Shown here one piece after another: positions 40,279 to 47,722 of a DNA stretch of 64,000 nucleotides; positions within the stretch are counted from its first letter, which is position 1, and each line of letters starts with the position of its first letter. The stretch comes from Sterolibacterium sp. GTDB taxonomy: Bacteria > Pseudomonadota > Gammaproteobacteria > Burkholderiales > Rhodocyclaceae. The stretch is taken from the NCBI GenBank assembly GCA_028713555.1, contig JAQTOA010000008.1, positions 62,001 to 126,000 of the forward strand, read 5' to 3'. The notes under the pieces are model-generated. The model saw only the letters and a list, made by a program, of their open reading frames with translations. It made no database searches and was not told the DNA's origin. The position numbers and the translations under genes were made by a program.

Positions 40279-40367
40279 TCGTGCAAGAAAGCGGTGGATG
40301 CGGTCAACTTGTGTAGTTGTTAAACGTTAATTCAAATATCTTGACCTTGGTAATATCTGGAAGACAG

Positions 40368-40688
40368 ATGAAAGCCGTTAGATGTCTGCATGTGGGCTTG
40401 ATTGCGGTTATGGGGTTGATAGCCCACATGGCCGAGGCACAGGTGGCGGTCGATATTTCCGGACACGGGGTGAGCATAAGAAATCCGAATGGGAGTTCGG
40501 TTAACGTAAATTCCAAGGCGGTTGCTTCCGATGTTCAGATGGATGGCGTTGCGGTCATCAACGGCGAAGTCTTCATCGATGGGGAACAGGTGCCTAAAGG
40601 CAAGACTTCGTTTACTGCGAAGAAGAGCGGGAAGTCCTACCGCATTGAATGGGGGAAGGATGGAAATGTCAGCGTCTCTGAAAAATAG
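40368..40688 (+). CDS. Small exported beta-rich protein, unknown function
   Basis: The start is the ATG at 40368; the frame is open upstream, but the signal peptide begins here (MKAVRCLHVGLIAVMG..., cleavage near AEA). The mature part is about 82 residues of alternating polar and hydrophobic positions (VAVDISGHGVSIRNPNG, VNVNSKAV, VAVINGEVFIDGEQVP). This pattern suggests stacked short beta strands. It overlaps the next gene by 23 bases. By size and position it could be a fibre subunit or a CsgF-like accessory, but no recognisable CsgF or CsgE motif is visible. Confidence 0.65.
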   Translation: MKAVRCLHVGLIAVMGLIAHMAEAQVAVDISGHGVSIRNPNGSSVNVNSKAVASDVQMDGVAVINGEVFIDGEQVPKGKTSFTAKKSGKSYRIEWGKDGNVSVSEK

Positions 40689-41052
40689 ATTAAGGCATTT
40701 ACGCTGGACCTTGATTGGCTTCACTTTGGCTTATGCCGCCTTTGCGCAAGCAGAGATTGTGCTGATGAGCGTCGGCGCATCCACCGTTCCCAACTACGTG
40801 GCCAGTCGTCAGGTCATGTCGTCCATAGTCATGATTCCGTCGTCGGCACAGCGGGGGACGGAATCATCCTATCTCATGCAACGCAGCCTGTCTTGGGCTG
40901 CTTATCAGCGCGCAGACAGAAATACCGGACTGCCTCTGGTTTACGTGCCTTCTGTGTCTGGAGCCATGAGCGCAACTTCTCCTCGGCAGGCCAATGTCAG
41001 AGATCATCTATCACGAGCCAACGCTTATCGACTTAGATATTTTGACAAATAA
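40666..41052 (+). CDS. Small exported protein with C-terminal SRANAY motif
   Basis: The ATG at 40666 is chosen because GGAAGGA lies about 6 bases upstream; an ATG at 40660 is too close to it. The 128-residue product has a signal peptide (about 1-29, ending AQA). A mature domain follows with VLMSVGASTVPNYVASRQ and SSYLMQRSLSWAAYQRA. The C-terminus is RDHLSRANAYRLRYFDK, which resembles the repeated ERARENRSRASAY motif of the 39661-40278 product. No known domain was recognised. It overlaps the previous gene and ends four bases before the next. Confidence 0.65.
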   Translation: MSASLKNRLRHLRWTLIGFTLAYAAFAQAEIVLMSVGASTVPNYVASRQVMSSIVMIPSSAQRGTESSYLMQRSLSWAAYQRADRNTGLPLVYVPSVSGAMSATSPRQANVRDHLSRANAYRLRYFDK

Positions 41053-41056
41053 AATT

Positions 41057-41962
41057 ATGGATACGATCTTTATCAGAAAAACTATTCGACATTTTGGCTT
41101 GGGTTGCCTGGTTGCTCTATTGTTCCTGAGCCATCTGGCTTGGGGCGAAGAGTTGCCGGTATCCGCAGACTTTAAAACTATCCTCGATTCGCGTTCAGCC
41201 AACCTGGTCGTCTGGCAATACGCCGGCAACCCGAATATTTTCATTTTCGATTTCCCCAACCTGACCCGGCAAGGCCGCAGCTTTAACCGGATAACGCAAC
41301 TCAGCGAACAGCAACTCAGCGAGCCTTATCCGCGGGTACTGAATAATGAAGAGTTGGCAAGGCATATCGAAGCAGGCCGGAGAACTCTGGCCGATTTCGC
41401 ATTCGGCCACGATGTGCTGATAAGTGAATTGGCACAGTTTTTCAATCTTGCTGAGCGAGACAAAATAGAACTTAACCCAGAGGAAATCGTTGTTCGTGAC
41501 TTCCTCATTTCCCAAGGGTTGATAAAAAGCGCCTATCGGGGGATTTATCAGGCACTCAAGCCGGGAGTCGTAATCCTGTCCTTCCCGCAGACCCAGGAAA
41601 AGCGTGAAACCGAACCGCGAGTGACCGAAGGTGCTCGTTACGCGATCTTGCTGCACGAGCTGTCGCACGGCGAGTTTTATTCGAATACCTATTATGCGAC
41701 TTATTGCCGGCGCTTCTGGAACGATTCTCTCAGCGACAGCCAACGCGAAGCGTTCAAAAAGTTCTTATCAAACTACAACTATTCCACCAGCGGTGAGGAG
41801 TTGCTGATCAACGAAATGCAGGCATATTTGATGTTTACTCCGGATACCGCATCCTTTAGCGCCAAGAAGCTTGGTGTGTCCGAGGTGGAACTGGAAGCGA
41901 TGCGGGATGCATTTAGAAAAGGCAAGCCACCAACCAAGCTTCCTCTGCATAGGGTGCTATGA
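41057..41962 (+). CDS. Exported protein with HExxH motif, predicted zinc metallopeptidase
   Basis: The 301-residue product starts at ATG 41057 with a signal peptide (about 1-30, ending LAWG). The candidate zinc site is HELSH (His200, Glu201, His204) in a hydrophobic helix (YAILLHELSHGEFYS). A later Glu253 in LLINEMQAYLMF, on another helix, fits a third ligand as in gluzincins. The N-terminal half is helical and Gln/Glu-rich. I do not recognise the family, so peptidase activity is inferred from the motif alone. In a fibre-assembly operon, an exported peptidase could process subunits or make room in the cell wall. Its stop overlaps the next start. Confidence 0.7.
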   Translation: MDTIFIRKTIRHFGLGCLVALLFLSHLAWGEELPVSADFKTILDSRSANLVVWQYAGNPNIFIFDFPNLTRQGRSFNRITQLSEQQLSEPYPRVLNNEELARHIEAGRRTLADFAFGHDVLISELAQFFNLAERDKIELNPEEIVVRDFLISQGLIKSAYRGIYQALKPGVVILSFPQTQEKRETEPRVTEGARYAILLHELSHGEFYSNTYYATYCRRFWNDSLSDSQREAFKKFLSNYNYSTSGEELLINEMQAYLMFTPDTASFSAKKLGVSEVELEAMRDAFRKGKPPTKLPLHRVL

Positions 41963-42276
41963 TCATGATCGCGCAAATTTCACGCATAATATTCATTTCG
42001 GTGGCGTTGATCCTGACGTCAAGCTATGCAAGCGCGCAGCAACGCGGCACGCGCATTCAGGGTAATACTGAAATCAATGTCAATACCGAAAATACGACGG
42101 CGATTGCCACCGGGGAAAATAACGTAGCAAGGAATCGTGTCGGCGTCATCAAGGGAAACAAGAAAGGCGATACGAAGATCAATGTCAATGCCGCCAACGT
42201 GACAACGGTGGTGGGCGGGCGCAATAAGAAGGCGTGTACCAATATAGGGAGTATTGTCAGCGATGAATGCAAATAA
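41959..42276 (+). CDS. Small curlin-like repeat protein (QGNT family), member 1
   Basis: It overlaps the peptidase gene stop (ATGA). The 105-residue protein has a signal peptide (ending SYASA). One clear strand-turn unit (RIQGNTEINVNTENTTAIATG, GENNVARNRVGVI) is followed by a diverged second unit (GDTKINVNAANVTTVVGG). Two Cys near the C-terminus (KACTN, DEC) are absent from members 2 and 3 (43293-43604 and 43655-43990). The Asn/Gln/Thr-rich periodic strands resemble curlin repeats. Its more diverged sequence and its place before the other two suggest a nucleator-like role, which is speculation. Confidence 0.65.
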   Translation: MIMIAQISRIIFISVALILTSSYASAQQRGTRIQGNTEINVNTENTTAIATGENNVARNRVGVIKGNKKGDTKINVNAANVTTVVGGRNKKACTNIGSIVSDECK

Positions 42277-42565
42277 CTTATACCGGATTGGGTTGGTTCT
42301 CTTCCTTGGGCTTGCTGTCGGCACGGCAACGGCGGAACAAGGTCTGAATGCCGGATCCCAAACCAAGGTAAATAACGCCAAGGCGAAGGGCTGGTCAACT
42401 GGTTCCATCAAGACTGATCCCAACTTGCAAAAGAGCCAGGTCAATATTGGGAGCAAGCGCGGCGGTGGCTGTAGCGACGTCAATGTTGGCACTGCCAAGG
42501 CGGGAGAAAAGGCTCCGAAGGAAATCGTGGTCACCACCAAAGAAGTTATCAATATCTGCAAATGA
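42263..42565 (+). CDS. Small exported protein of the curli-like operon, unknown function
   Basis: The start is the ATG at 42263, about 11 bases after GGGAG; an in-frame TTG at 42254 is less likely. The 100-residue product has a signal peptide (ending GTATA). The mature part is Gly/Asn/Lys-rich (LNAGSQTKVNNAKAKGW, SQVNIGSKRGGG). Two Cys (in GGCSDV and NICK) may pair. It overlaps member 1 by 14 bases. It shares composition with the repeat proteins but lacks the QGNT unit, so it may be an adaptor or minor subunit. Confidence 0.6.
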   Translation: MNANNLYRIGLVLFLGLAVGTATAEQGLNAGSQTKVNNAKAKGWSTGSIKTDPNLQKSQVNIGSKRGGGCSDVNVGTAKAGEKAPKEIVVTTKEVINICK

Positions 42566-42573
42566 GGTTATCC

Positions 42574-43245
42574 ATGAATGCTCGATCATTAAATACTCGT
42601 CTTTGTCCCGGTCTTTCGTCGCTGGCGCTGGGATTGTTTATCGCCACTTTTGGCACGACAGCTGTTTATGCCGATGATGGTTCCGGCGCCAAGCTCGAAG
42701 AACTGAAACGCGCCATGACTGCTCCCAATGAAGGTGGCGGAGCAGGTATCGGAGGCACAGACGCCAAGAAGAAAGTTCGCACGCGCGCCATAGTTTTCGA
42801 TAACGAGCCCCAACAGCAAGAGGCGGCCCCACAGGGGGCTGCCAAGCAAGGTCTGGCTAAAGTGGCAAGGCCTGCTGATTGCAAGTCGTTGCCGGCAGAC
42901 GTTAAGGCGAACGCAGTCGATTTTTCAATCCAGTTTAAGGTGGCCAGTGCCGAAATCTCTCACGCCTCTGAATCGACCTTAAACGAGATCGCTAAGATCC
43001 TGTCGCTTTCGCCAGACCGTTGCGTATTGGTTGAGGGTCATACCGACGCTTCGGGAAGTACCGATAAGAATCAGGTGCTCTCCCAAAAGCGTGCCGATAG
43101 CGTTGTGAAATATATTACCGACAAGGGCGGAGTCGATCACGATCGAATCGTACCCGTTGGCAAAGGGTCTAGCGATCCAATTAAGGATCTAGACCCGCGC
43201 GATCCGAAAAATCGCCGCGTGGTTTTCAAGGTGGTCGCCGGTTAG
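42574..43245 (+). CDS. OmpA-domain exported protein of the curli-like operon
   Basis: The ATG at 42574 has GAGGT about 5 bases upstream and begins a good signal peptide; an ATG at 42562 overlaps the previous stop. The 223-residue product has a low-complexity region (about 35-90) and no beta-barrel. A complete OmpA peptidoglycan-binding domain follows (about 110-220, with FKVASAEISHASESTLNEI, VEGHTDASGSTDKN, LSQKRADSVVKYI and NRRVVFKV). It should tie the system to the cell wall. A Cys pair may link the N-terminal segment to the domain (CKSLP and DRCVLVEG). Confidence 0.85.
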   Translation: MNARSLNTRLCPGLSSLALGLFIATFGTTAVYADDGSGAKLEELKRAMTAPNEGGGAGIGGTDAKKKVRTRAIVFDNEPQQQEAAPQGAAKQGLAKVARPADCKSLPADVKANAVDFSIQFKVASAEISHASESTLNEIAKILSLSPDRCVLVEGHTDASGSTDKNQVLSQKRADSVVKYITDKGGVDHDRIVPVGKGSSDPIKDLDPRDPKNRRVVFKVVAG

Positions 43246-43292
43246 TGGCGAACATCATTACATCATTAATTACACTCTCGAAAGGAAATAGC

Positions 43293-43604
43293 ATGCGTCT
43301 CATCACCTTAATCATTGCATCCGCCATAGTTGCTGCACCTGCATTTGCCCAGACCCAGCGTTCCAGCAATCCGCAGGGCGTGCAAATCCAGGGTAACACC
43401 GAGATCAAGGCAAGCCAGGAAAACACGGCGGCAGTTGCCGTCGGCGAGGGTAACACGGCCAAGAACACTGCCGGCGCGATCAAGGGTGGCACCCAGATTC
43501 AGGGCAACACCAAGATTAAAGCCTCGCAAAAGAATACTACGGCAGTAGCCGTTGGCAAGGGTAACAAAGCGTCTAACGAAGCTGGGGTAATTGGCGGCAA
43601 CTAA
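43293..43604 (+). CDS. Small curlin-like repeat protein (QGNT family), member 2
   Basis: The start is the ATG at 43293, with AAAGGA about 8 bases upstream. The 103-residue protein has a signal peptide (ending AFAQ) and two 37-residue repeats (IQGNTEIKASQENTAAVAVG and IQGNTKIKASQKNTTAVAVG, each followed by GN and an Asn/Ala strand). The regular Gln-Gly-Asn-Thr pattern with short alternating strands is what a stacked beta-solenoid amyloid subunit would look like. No Cys is present. It is nearly the same as member 3 downstream, which suggests a recent duplication of a major subunit. Confidence 0.7.
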   Translation: MRLITLIIASAIVAAPAFAQTQRSSNPQGVQIQGNTEIKASQENTAAVAVGEGNTAKNTAGAIKGGTQIQGNTKIKASQKNTTAVAVGKGNKASNEAGVIGGN

Positions 43605-43988
43605 GCTGGCAATTGTATTTTTATCATTAATTTAAATTTAACGGAGAATATCAAATGCGTAAACAACTCGTGCTCGTAACACTGTTGTCTGCTGTCTTGT
43701 CCACGGCGGCTTTTGCTCAGGCCACCAGTTCCAGGGGTAGCCAGTCCTCCTCCAATGCACAGGGCGTGCAGATCCAGGGTAATACCGAGATCAAGGCAAG
43801 CCAGGAGAACACTGCCGCTGTCGCAGTCGGCGAAGGTAATACCGCCAAGAATACTGCCGGCGCCATCAAGGGCGGGACCCAGATTCAGGGCAACACCAAG
43901 ATTCAAGCCAAGCAGAAGAATGCAACGGCAGTTGCTGTTGGCAAGGGCAATACTGCTGCCAACGAGGCTGGTCAAATCGGCGGTAAGT
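43386..43988 (+). repeat. 111-bp repeats within and between the two QGNT genes
   Basis: Repeat starts at 43386 and 43497 (member 2) and at 43772 and 43883 (member 3) are each 111 bases (37 codons) apart. Within the genes, first units resemble each other more than they resemble second units. This means a two-unit gene was duplicated, not that single units were amplified. Confidence 0.85.
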
Positions 43989-43990
43989 AA
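43655..43990 (+). CDS. Small curlin-like repeat protein (QGNT family), member 3
   Basis: The 111-residue protein has a signal peptide (about 1-21, ending AFA) and a Ser-rich spacer (SSRGSQSSSNAQGVQ). Two 37-residue repeats follow (IQGNTEIKASQENTAAVAVG and IQGNTKIQAKQKNATAVAVG). ACGGAG lies about 9 bases before the ATG. It is the last gene of the operon and is followed by a strong terminator. The two nearly identical subunit genes at the 3' end of an operon headed by a CsgG-like gene are the main reason for the curli-like reading. Confidence 0.7.
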   Translation: MRKQLVLVTLLSAVLSTAAFAQATSSRGSQSSSNAQGVQIQGNTEIKASQENTAAVAVGEGNTAKNTAGAIKGGTQIQGNTKIQAKQKNATAVAVGKGNTAANEAGQIGGK

Positions 43991-44017
43991 TCTGTTTCGG
44001 ATTTCCTTCATTACAGA

Positions 44018-44045
44018 AACCCAGGGGTTTTCCCTGGGTTTTTTT
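44018..44045 (+). terminator. Rho-independent terminator of the curli-like operon
   Basis: Perfect 9-bp arms (44018-44026 and 44032-44040), a 5-base loop and a continuing T-run to 44045 follow the last repeat gene by 28 bases. Confidence 0.92.
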
Positions 44046-44206
44046 CGGGTGGATCAACTTACCGAAGCGTTGGTAGTCGTTACGTTTCTGACGCAATGAT
44101 GCGATGATGATTGTGACTTGTGGTGCTGTGGTTTTTCTGCGACATGTAATTTAAGATGCATCAACGAAATAGAGATTCGCATTGAAATATTAACCGGCGT
44201 TGTGGT

Positions 44207-44887
44207 ATGGTCGAACGCATGGGCTTGCGATCATTGCTTACACTTTTGTTGTTCGTTGTGCATGGGGCAGCATATGCTACCGGCAGGGATGTGGCTTTGG
44301 TTACGGTGCTTCAGGGACGGGTCGTGCGAATTGTGAATGTTGTTAGTCCGGGGAGTGCGGGGCAGTCCCCGCAACGCCAGTCATTGCAATCTTATGCCAA
44401 GCTCAAACAAGGCGACCAACTGACGCTGGATAAGGATTCCCGTCTGCAGTTGGTGTATTTTGACAGTGGACGCATGGAAACTTGGCGGGGTAGTGGTCGT
44501 CTGGAAATTTCCAGTGCAGCAAGTCAGGCATTCGGGCTGCCAGAGCCTCAATTGAGGGTGTTGTCAGCTGTGATGGTTAGTCAGCTGTCGCGTATGCCGG
44601 CGGACGATAACCAAGGGGGAACAAGGTTTCGTAGCATAGCTACGCCGGATGCGATTGCCGGTATTGAGAATACTTATCGGCGCTTGCGTAATGAGACGAC
44701 GGATCGGAGCGATTTAAACCCAGAGTTATATCTGCTCTCGGGCATGTTTGAGGTGAGGGAGTTTGGTCGGGTGGAGCAAGTCCTCTCCGAACTACAACGT
44801 GAGCGGGGCAGTGACTCGCAGGTGAAGTTGTTGGCTTCGCTCTACCAGCGGGCGATGAGGAATTCACGTCAAGCCAAGGGAAATTGA
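44207..44887 (+). CDS. Exported FecR-like protein, second copy
   Basis: The 226-residue protein has a signal peptide (about 1-25) and the same layout as 37235-37885. A FecR-like beta domain (RDVALVTVLQGRVVRIVN, LKQGDQLTLDKDSRLQLVYF, METWRGSGRLEI) precedes a helical tail (LNPELYLLSGMFEVREFGRV). Both copies keep the phrase RSIAT before the tail. The start at 44207 is uncertain; an ATG at 44219 is equally possible and neither has a good ribosome site. The two copies bracket the ten-gene operon, which suggests they belong to the same system. Confidence 0.72.
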   Translation: MVERMGLRSLLTLLLFVVHGAAYATGRDVALVTVLQGRVVRIVNVVSPGSAGQSPQRQSLQSYAKLKQGDQLTLDKDSRLQLVYFDSGRMETWRGSGRLEISSAASQAFGLPEPQLRVLSAVMVSQLSRMPADDNQGGTRFRSIATPDAIAGIENTYRRLRNETTDRSDLNPELYLLSGMFEVREFGRVEQVLSELQRERGSDSQVKLLASLYQRAMRNSRQAKGN

Positions 44888-45029
44888 GACCAAAAAGTTT
44901 GCCGCGCTTACCGGCAACATAGAAGCAAATGTAATTGTTTCGGTGTCTTTTCGATTAATAAAGTAAGGCTCTGAAGTGTGCGGAAGTTGCTACAGTGTTC
45001 TTTTTAGTGTTATTTTTTTGGAGATCATA

Positions 45030-46034
45030 ATGAATAAACTTGCAAACCAACCTTTTCTGGCTATTGCTGGCGGTGTATTTGCCGTGGTTCTCAGCGGGAT
45101 AGCTTCTGCCCAGACATCTGGAGCACCAAGCTATTCACCGAGCGGTTCATCCTCAGCATCACCGAGTGGTTCAAGCAGTGCTCTGATGGAGACGGTAGCA
45201 ACGCAGTTGATCAGTTCAACCTCTTTGACCCAAATGCTTTCCATTTCGAATGCCATTTCCTTCCGCTCGGGTGGCGCATTCCAGGCTCCCCCTGGAGCAA
45301 GAGCTGACTCTCAGCGTTACGGTATGGCTGCGGGTGGTGCCTCTCAGTGGAATGCTTGGGGCAGTGTCACAGGCGAGACCTTCAAGTACACTCGCAATGC
45401 CGTGGAACGAAAATTGGATACGACGAATACAGTTCTTGGTGTCGATTATGCGCTTAGTCCGACAGTAACCTTTGGTTTTTCAACGGCATTTGATCGGAGT
45501 ACCGGATCGCTTTTCGACAGGACTACCACAGGTTATACAGTGGCCCCCTATGTTGGTTGGCAGCTTAGCAAAGAATGGTCCCTAGATGCGATCGTTGGCT
45601 GGGGTAAGGGGGACATAGATTCTGGTGGGATCAGCATCAAGCCCGATCGTACCTTCTATGGTACCAACTTGAGTTACACCACTTGGGCCAACAGCTGGCA
45701 GCTGTCCGCCAAGGGCAGCTACCTGTATGGTGAGGAGAACTACGGCTCAATCTCGGTCAGGAACAAAATTGACCAGTGGCGTCTCGGTGGGCGGGTAGGT
45801 TACTGGATGGATGGCGTTCTGCCCTATTTTGCTGTGTCCTATTCCTCCGATAACCAAAGGACCGCTGGTGCGGGTACGAGCGATCTCGGCGAAAATGCCA
45901 CTCTATCCTCGCTGGGTGTCGATTTCATCTCCCTCAAAAGCAACTTGACGGGTGGAATCGTTTTCAGCACGGAAGGTGGTCGCACCAACAGCAAACGTGA
46001 TAGCGTGATGGCGAACATCAACTACCGTTTCTGA
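45030..46034 (+). CDS. Outer-membrane beta-barrel (autotransporter-domain-like) protein
   Basis: The start is the ATG at 45030, with GGAG about 8 bases upstream. The 334-residue protein has a signal peptide (ending GIASA) and a short Ser/Pro-rich stretch. A beta-barrel of the autotransporter type fills about 100-334: WNAWGSVTGETFKYTR, LGVDYALSPTVTFGFS and TVAPYVGWQLSKEWSLDA, ending in MANINYRF with the C-terminal Phe needed for Bam insertion. There is no long passenger domain, so it may be a stand-alone porin-like barrel. It overlaps the next gene's upstream ATG. Confidence 0.85.
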   Translation: MNKLANQPFLAIAGGVFAVVLSGIASAQTSGAPSYSPSGSSSASPSGSSSALMETVATQLISSTSLTQMLSISNAISFRSGGAFQAPPGARADSQRYGMAAGGASQWNAWGSVTGETFKYTRNAVERKLDTTNTVLGVDYALSPTVTFGFSTAFDRSTGSLFDRTTTGYTVAPYVGWQLSKEWSLDAIVGWGKGDIDSGGISIKPDRTFYGTNLSYTTWANSWQLSAKGSYLYGEENYGSISVRNKIDQWRLGGRVGYWMDGVLPYFAVSYSSDNQRTAGAGTSDLGENATLSSLGVDFISLKSNLTGGIVFSTEGGRTNSKRDSVMANINYRF

Positions 46035-46057
46035 TGCTTGGTTCGGGTTTCGACCCG

Positions 46058-46891
46058 ATGAAGGCCGCGCTTGTCTGCGCGGCCTTCTTATTTACCTTGA
46101 TGGGATGTGCGACGCCTGACTCGTTCGTCAATTTGCAGCATGTCGCCGTCAAGGCAAGGGAGCGAGGTTTTTCGTTATCGGAGATCAGGGTTGGCGAATT
46201 TCATCTTGCGGCGTATTTGCGCACACCCGCCCAACCCGACGACGTGCTGGTTATTTACATCGAAGGCGATGGTGCTCCCTGGTTAACGCCTTACCATCCG
46301 CCGCTTGATCCCACGCCGCTCAAGCCCACGTCACTGTCACTCGCTGTTGCAGATACTTCTCCGGCGATTGCCTATCTGGGGCGCCCCTGCCAATATTTGG
46401 AGGCGAACGCCTTGCGTCAATGTGACAGCACCTATTGGGTAGAGCGACGCTTTGCTCCTGAGGTTGTCTCGGCTTATGATGAAGCTGTCAGCCGGCTCAA
46501 GATGTATTATTCAGCCCGGCGCCTCAGGCTGGTTGGTTATTCTGGAGGCGGTGTAATTGCGACCCTGCTAGCGATGCGTCGTGACGATGTTGAATTATTA
46601 TTGACGGTGGCTGCGCCATTGGCCATTTCGGAATGGGTGGCATGGCACGGTGTTTCCCCGTTGACGGGTTCCCTCGATCCTGCCGTTTTTCAGATGGATG
46701 CACATTTGCCTCCTAGCGTGCATTTTGTTGGCGGTCATGATCGAACTGTCCCAGCGTCGATAGTTGAAAGCTTCGTCCATCGCAGGGGAGGGCGAATCGA
46801 AGTTGTATCCGATTTCGACCATGAATGTTGCTGGGCGCGTGACTGGAAGTATCTACTCGGCCGCTTGCCCAACCAGAAGGACCCCAAATGA
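46058..46891 (+). CDS. Predicted lipoprotein alpha/beta-hydrolase
   Basis: The ATG at 46058 directly starts a lipoprotein signal (MKAALVCAAFLFTLMGC, Cys17). The in-frame ATG at 46034 overlaps the previous stop and would add eight residues. The 277-residue product has an alpha/beta-hydrolase core: a strand and oxyanion-type region (VLVIYIEGDGAPWL), the nucleophile elbow GYSGGG, and a later Asp in GGHDRTVP. A possible catalytic His lies in DFDHECCW. It should be an envelope esterase, lipase or peptidase of unknown substrate. The first codons overlap a strong hairpin (46061-46086). Confidence 0.78.
   Translation: MKAALVCAAFLFTLMGCATPDSFVNLQHVAVKARERGFSLSEIRVGEFHLAAYLRTPAQPDDVLVIYIEGDGAPWLTPYHPPLDPTPLKPTSLSLAVADTSPAIAYLGRPCQYLEANALRQCDSTYWVERRFAPEVVSAYDEAVSRLKMYYSARRLRLVGYSGGGVIATLLAMRRDDVELLLTVAAPLAISEWVAWHGVSPLTGSLDPAVFQMDAHLPPSVHFVGGHDRTVPASIVESFVHRRGGRIEVVSDFDHECCWARDWKYLLGRLPNQKDPK
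46061..46090 (+). terminator. GC-rich hairpin overlapping the start of the hydrolase gene
   Basis: Perfect 10-bp arms at 46061-46070 and 46077-46086 with a 6-base loop are followed by a partly T-rich stretch. It would work as a terminator for the beta-barrel gene, but it lies inside the first codons of the hydrolase. Confidence 0.55.
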
Positions 46892-46961
46892 ATCTAAAGT
46901 TTTGGCTAGGGGTTGTTGAATAAGAGATTATTGAAATTCTTCAGACGAAGCAGAGGAGTCG

Positions 46962-47681
46962 ATGGGTATTCGTCAAACCAGAGTATTTGTGCCTTCCAAC
47001 GATCCAGAAGAAAACTGGGCGGAGACGCTCATCGGAAAGTTATTTCGTCCGCTGACTGCCAGGTTTTCTGATCATCTGGAATGGTTTTGGTTTTCGCGGT
47101 ATGGCCCGATTACCAGTGATTCCAGCGACTGTGATATTGCCAAGATTCCTTTCGAGTACAAGATATCCACACATACTGGTTCAGGAATATCTCACCGGAG
47201 TATGCGTTTTAGATATTTCATTGCGGATCATCAGCAAGAGGCATTTGAGCAATGGGCTTTGCAAATGCTCACGAAGCAAGGCTACTGTGTCTCTGATTTC
47301 AGGCCGTATGATTTTGTCGGCGACACTGGGAGCAATCGATTTCTCGGCAATGAAAATCGTCGGCCAAACCGGGCAATGCAGCGTGCTCAGTTGGTTACGC
47401 AATTCTACATGGCATCTTCTCGACTTGTGATCGATGCACTGGTCGGGCCGGACGACGCTGGACGTTATCGAATGGAGACAAACGACGATTTTCAGAACCC
47501 TGGCGGCTCTTCATTCCAGTCGATTCATCATCTTTACTGCAACATTACGTGTACCCCGACCGACGTATATGTATTCCAGAAAGCAGGACTCGACGTTATC
47601 GGGTTTGGCACGTTTATCAATCCGCCAACTGCGCCACCCGGCGGATGGGATGGCTCAACTGCTTATTCGATCTGGTTCTGA
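46962..47681 (+). CDS. Protein of unknown function, 239 residues
   Basis: AGAGGAG is well placed before the ATG. The protein has no signal peptide or membrane helix and looks like a soluble mixed alpha/beta protein. Notable stretches are LEWFWFSRYGPI, MRFRYFIADHQQEAFEQWAL and HHLYCNITCTPTDVYVFQ. It is rich in aromatic residues. I do not recognise a family. It is oriented towards the TPR glycosyltransferase gene, with only about 40 bases between their stops. It may be accessory DNA within this region, but its base composition does not stand out by eye. Confidence 0.7.
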   Translation: MGIRQTRVFVPSNDPEENWAETLIGKLFRPLTARFSDHLEWFWFSRYGPITSDSSDCDIAKIPFEYKISTHTGSGISHRSMRFRYFIADHQQEAFEQWALQMLTKQGYCVSDFRPYDFVGDTGSNRFLGNENRRPNRAMQRAQLVTQFYMASSRLVIDALVGPDDAGRYRMETNDDFQNPGGSSFQSIHHLYCNITCTPTDVYVFQKAGLDVIGFGTFINPPTAPPGGWDGSTAYSIWF

Positions 47682-47722
47682 AAACTGATCGTTATCATCC
47701 AAGTCTGATTTATCCCGGAGCA

